Source of the DNA: Hoeflea_A sp039025395
GTDB lineage: Bacteria > Pseudomonadota > Alphaproteobacteria > Rhizobiales > Rhizobiaceae
DNA: 64,000 nt
Assembly (NCBI GenBank): GCA_039025395.1
Contig: JBCCOK010000003.1
Coordinates: 1 to 64,000 of the forward strand
Direction: 5' to 3'
In this document: positions 61,575-64,000 of the stretch, piece by piece
Layout: the number at the start of each line of letters is the position of its first letter
Numbering within the stretch: position 1 is the stretch's first letter
Position numbers and translations under genes: made by a program
The notes under the pieces: generated by a model
Seen by the model: only the letters and a program-made list of their open reading frames with translations
The model's database searches: none
Told to the model about the DNA's origin: nothing

Positions 61575-63788
61575 TCAGGCAGCCTGTCCGAGACCGGCTC
61601 CGTCACCGAACCGGGTGTAGAATGTTTCGCCCTTGGCGGCCATCTCCTTGAGCAGCGCGGTCGGCTCGAAATGCGAACCATAGTTGGCTGCAAGGCCCTC
61701 GCACATGTGGACGAAGGCCTTGAGCCCCATGCCGTCGATGTAGGAAAGCGCGCCGCCCGTGTAAGGTGCAAAGCCAAAGCCGAGAATGGAGCCCACATCG
61801 GCCTCGCGCGGATCGGTGACAATGCCTTCCTCCATTGTTCGCGCCGCCTCGAGCGCGACCGTTGCGAGAAAGCGGTTCTTGACTTCGCTTACGCTGACAT
61901 CGTCCGGATCCTGTTGCGGATAAAGGTCCTTCAGGCCTGGCCACAGATGTTTCTTGGCCGGTTTTGCCGGATAGTCGTAAAAGCCCTTGCCGTTCTTGCG
62001 TCCGTGGCGACCATGCCCGTCAACCATTGTGTCGATCAGTTCGACATGGCGATGATCGACGGCGTTTTCGCCAAGATCGGCAATTGTCGCGCGGTTGATC
62101 TTCTGCGACAGGTCAATCGCCACCTCGTCATTAAGCGCCAGCGGACCAACCGGCATGCCGGCCATCTTGGCAATGTTCTCGATCATTGCCGGCGGAATGC
62201 CTTCGACAAGCATGCTGTAGGCTTCGCTCATGTAGCGCATGACGCAGCGATTGACGTAGAAGCCGCGCGTGTCGTTGACCACAATCGGCGTCTTCTTGAT
62301 TGCCTGCACGTAATCAAGCGCCACGGCGAGCGCATTTTCGCCGGTCTGTTTGCCAAGAATGATCTCGACGAGCATCATCCTGTCGACAGGCGAGAAGAAG
62401 TGAATGCCGATGAAATCGTTCGGCCGTTTCGAGTTCTCCGCAAGTCCCGAGATCGGCAAGGTCGACGTATTGGATGCAAAGATTGCGCCCTCGGTCAGAA
62501 CGGCCTCGGTTGCTTCGGTGACAGCCTTCTTGATATTGCGGTCTTCGAACACCGCTTCGATCACCAGTTCGGCGCCTTCAAGCGCGCCGTAATCAGTGGT
62601 CGGCGTGATCAGCGACAACAAAGTGTCCGCCTGCTCCTGGCTCATGCGATTTTTCTTCACTGCCGCTGCAACCAGATCCTGCGAATTGGCCTTGCCCTTT
62701 TCAGCAGCCTCCTGGTCGCGGTCGATCAGCACCACCGGAATGCCGGCCTTGGCCGTGACATAGGCAATTCCTGCGCCCATGAAGCCCGCGCCGATGACAC
62801 CGATCTTGGAGAAGCGGGTTTTTTCGATCCCGGCCGGTCGCCGGGCGCCCTTGTTAAGGTCCTGCATCGAGACGAAAAGCGAGCGCACCATGGCGTAGGC
62901 TTCTGGCGTCTGGAGGATTTCGGTGAAGTAGCGCTGCTCGATGCGCAGCCCCGTGTCAAAGGGAACCTGAAGTCCCTCATAGACGCATTTCACAATCGCA
63001 TATGCTGCCGGATAATTGCCATAGCTCTGCTTGCGAAGATTGGCTGACACCGCGGGCCAGAGCTGCGCGCCCTGGGGACTCCAGATATTGGCGCCCGGCA
63101 GTTTGAAGCCCTTTTCATCCCAGGGCTGCACAGGCTTCAGACCGTCCTTGATCATCTGCTTGCCGGCGTCGATCAGCGCCTCCGGTGCGACCACTTCGCT
63201 GACGAGGCCGAGCGATTTCGCTTTTTTGGGGCTCAGGTTCTGACCGGTGGTCATCATCATGAGCGCATCCTGCTGATTGGTCAGGCGGGGCACCCGCTGT
63301 GTACCGCCGGCGCCGGGAAATATGCCGACCTTGACTTCCGGAAGCGCCAGCTTGACCGCATCGCTGTCGGCCACCACACGCCCGTGACAGGCAAGCGACA
63401 TTTCGAAAGCGCCGCCCATGCAGATCCCATTGATCGCTGAAACCCATGGCTTTCCGCAGGTTTCGAGCTTCCTGAACAGGCCAGTCATGCGCCCGACTTC
63501 GTCGAAGATCATCCTGCCGACGGCGTCCGGGTCTTTCGCCCGTTCATCGTGAATGCGCTCGAAGGTCGCTTTCATCATGGTGAGATCCGCACCGCCTGAG
63601 AATGTCGGTTTTCCGGATGTAATCACCGCTCCCTTGATCGCATCGTCAGCGACCACCGCGTCGACGATGGCATCAAGCTCGTCCAACACCTCCATGGTGA
63701 ACACGTTCATGGATTTGCCCGGCATGTCCCACGTAATGAGGGCGATGCCGTCGGCATCCGTAGCCAGCGAAAAGTTCGTATAGCTCAT
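61575..63788 (-). CDS. fadJ: Multifunctional fatty-acid oxidation protein (enoyl-CoA hydratase/3-hydroxyacyl-CoA dehydrogenase)
   Basis: A 737-residue two-part enzyme for the middle steps of beta-oxidation. The N-terminal crotonase domain has the oxyanion parts GGADLTMMK and INGICMGGAFEMSLACHGRV (about 60-130); the NAD-binding domain starts with IGVIGAGFMGAGIAYV near 310, and NDTRGFYVNRC is in the dehydrogenase core. The ATG at 63788 follows GGGAGAAG. It overlaps no other gene and lies 17 bases after the thiolase gene, with which it forms the FadB/FadA-type complex. Confidence 0.95.
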   Translation of the reverse strand: MSYTNFSLATDADGIALITWDMPGKSMNVFTMEVLDELDAIVDAVVADDAIKGAVITSGKPTFSGGADLTMMKATFERIHDERAKDPDAVGRMIFDEVGRMTGLFRKLETCGKPWVSAINGICMGGAFEMSLACHGRVVADSDAVKLALPEVKVGIFPGAGGTQRVPRLTNQQDALMMMTTGQNLSPKKAKSLGLVSEVVAPEALIDAGKQMIKDGLKPVQPWDEKGFKLPGANIWSPQGAQLWPAVSANLRKQSYGNYPAAYAIVKCVYEGLQVPFDTGLRIEQRYFTEILQTPEAYAMVRSLFVSMQDLNKGARRPAGIEKTRFSKIGVIGAGFMGAGIAYVTAKAGIPVVLIDRDQEAAEKGKANSQDLVAAAVKKNRMSQEQADTLLSLITPTTDYGALEGAELVIEAVFEDRNIKKAVTEATEAVLTEGAIFASNTSTLPISGLAENSKRPNDFIGIHFFSPVDRMMLVEIILGKQTGENALAVALDYVQAIKKTPIVVNDTRGFYVNRCVMRYMSEAYSMLVEGIPPAMIENIAKMAGMPVGPLALNDEVAIDLSQKINRATIADLGENAVDHRHVELIDTMVDGHGRHGRKNGKGFYDYPAKPAKKHLWPGLKDLYPQQDPDDVSVSEVKNRFLATVALEAARTMEEGIVTDPREADVGSILGFGFAPYTGGALSYIDGMGLKAFVHMCEGLAANYGSHFEPTALLKEMAAKGETFYTRFGDGAGLGQAA

Positions 63789-63805
63789 TGTCTCTTCTCC
63801 CGGTG

Positions 63806-64000
63806 CTAGACGCGTTCGATGATGGTTGCGGTGCCCATGCCCGCGCCGATGCACAGCGTGACGAGTGCTGTATTGAGATCGCGGCGCTCCAGCTCGTCGA
63901 GCACCGTACCGAGGATCATCGCGCCGGTCGCGCCGAGCGGATGGCCCATGGCGATCGCTCCGCCATTCACGTTCATCTTGTCATGCGAAATGTCGAAGGC
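63806..64000 (-). CDS. fadA: Acetyl-CoA acyltransferase (thiolase), C-terminal part only
   Basis: The last 64 codons of a thiolase, cut by the window end. NVNGGAIAMGHPLGATGA holds the active-site histidine and LCIGAGMGTATIIERV holds the second active-site cysteine region. It is the first visible gene of the leftward fad operon and completes beta-oxidation with FadJ. Confidence 0.95.
   Translation of the reverse strand, partial: AFDISHDKMNVNGGAIAMGHPLGATGAMILGTVLDELERRDLNTALVTLCIGAGMGTATIIERV

Overview
The window is one contiguous piece of chromosome from an alphaproteobacterium, most likely of the order Hyphomicrobiales (Rhizobiales). The evidence is a gcrA cell-cycle regulator, a class I lysyl-tRNA synthetase, a SAM-II riboswitch in front of metZ, a two-domain dCTP deaminase, the order phoR-pstSCAB-phoU-phoB, and many GANTC sites (the CcrM target) beside gcrA. 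A NaChBac-type sodium channel and Na+-coupled-type tripartite carboxylate transport genes fit a marine or saline habitat. The genus cannot be fixed from sequence reading alone; a Hoeflea-like organism would fit. Gene density is high, and no prophage, CRISPR array or intact insertion sequence was seen.

Layout. 1-496: AT-rich spacer. 0.5-6.2 kb: acyl-CoA ligase, then a convergent pair made of a Slam-like outer-membrane protein and a FecR/TbpB-barrel protein, a candidate type XI secretion system with its cargo. 6.7-7.6 kb: an SmtB-type sensor with a 55-residue metallothionein, a transposase remnant and tRNA-Thr. 7.7-18.8 kb: nitronate monooxygenase, a membrane protein, polyphosphate kinase 2 and the complete phosphate regulon (phoR, pst genes, phoU, phoB) with a Pho box. 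18.8-27.3 kb: a carotenoid island (crtD, DUF2306-like membrane protein, cytochrome P450, ATP-grasp enzyme, crtY, crtI) flanked by a response regulator that carries the tail of a histidine kinase. 27.4-31.5 kb: a small secreted protein, an orphan double-ATPase ABC protein, and an Acg-type nitroreductase with its MarR repressor. 31.5-39 kb: tctE-tctD sensor pair, periplasmic binding proteins, tctCBA and an AbrB-family permease. 39-43 kb: gcrA, a structured intergenic region, argD, argF and hslO. 43-55 kb: RND efflux pump, MOSC protein, trkH-apaG, CDP-alcohol phosphatidyltransferase, metZ with SAM-II riboswitch, dcd and a NaV channel. 55-64 kb: tRNA-Gly, solute-binding protein, sterol-desaturase-family protein, TerB-like protein, lysS, SNase-like protein with an S24 repressor, a DsbA-family isomerase and the fadJ-fadA beta-oxidation operon (fadA is cut by the window end).

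How the genes work together. The phosphate block is one regulated unit: PhoR/PhoB respond to phosphate, the triple 11-nt repeat before pstS is the likely PhoB site, and PPK2 next door handles polyphosphate. The tct block is a carboxylate uptake system with its own two-component sensor. argD and argF serve arginine synthesis. The Slam-like/FecR pair and the carotenoid island are the two parts most likely to hold undescribed biology. In the carotenoid island a P450, an ATP-grasp enzyme and a DUF2306-like membrane protein sit among known carotenoid genes, and a 44-bp dyad lies between the two divergent arms.

All calls come from reading the sequence and recalled family knowledge; no database search or structure prediction was run.
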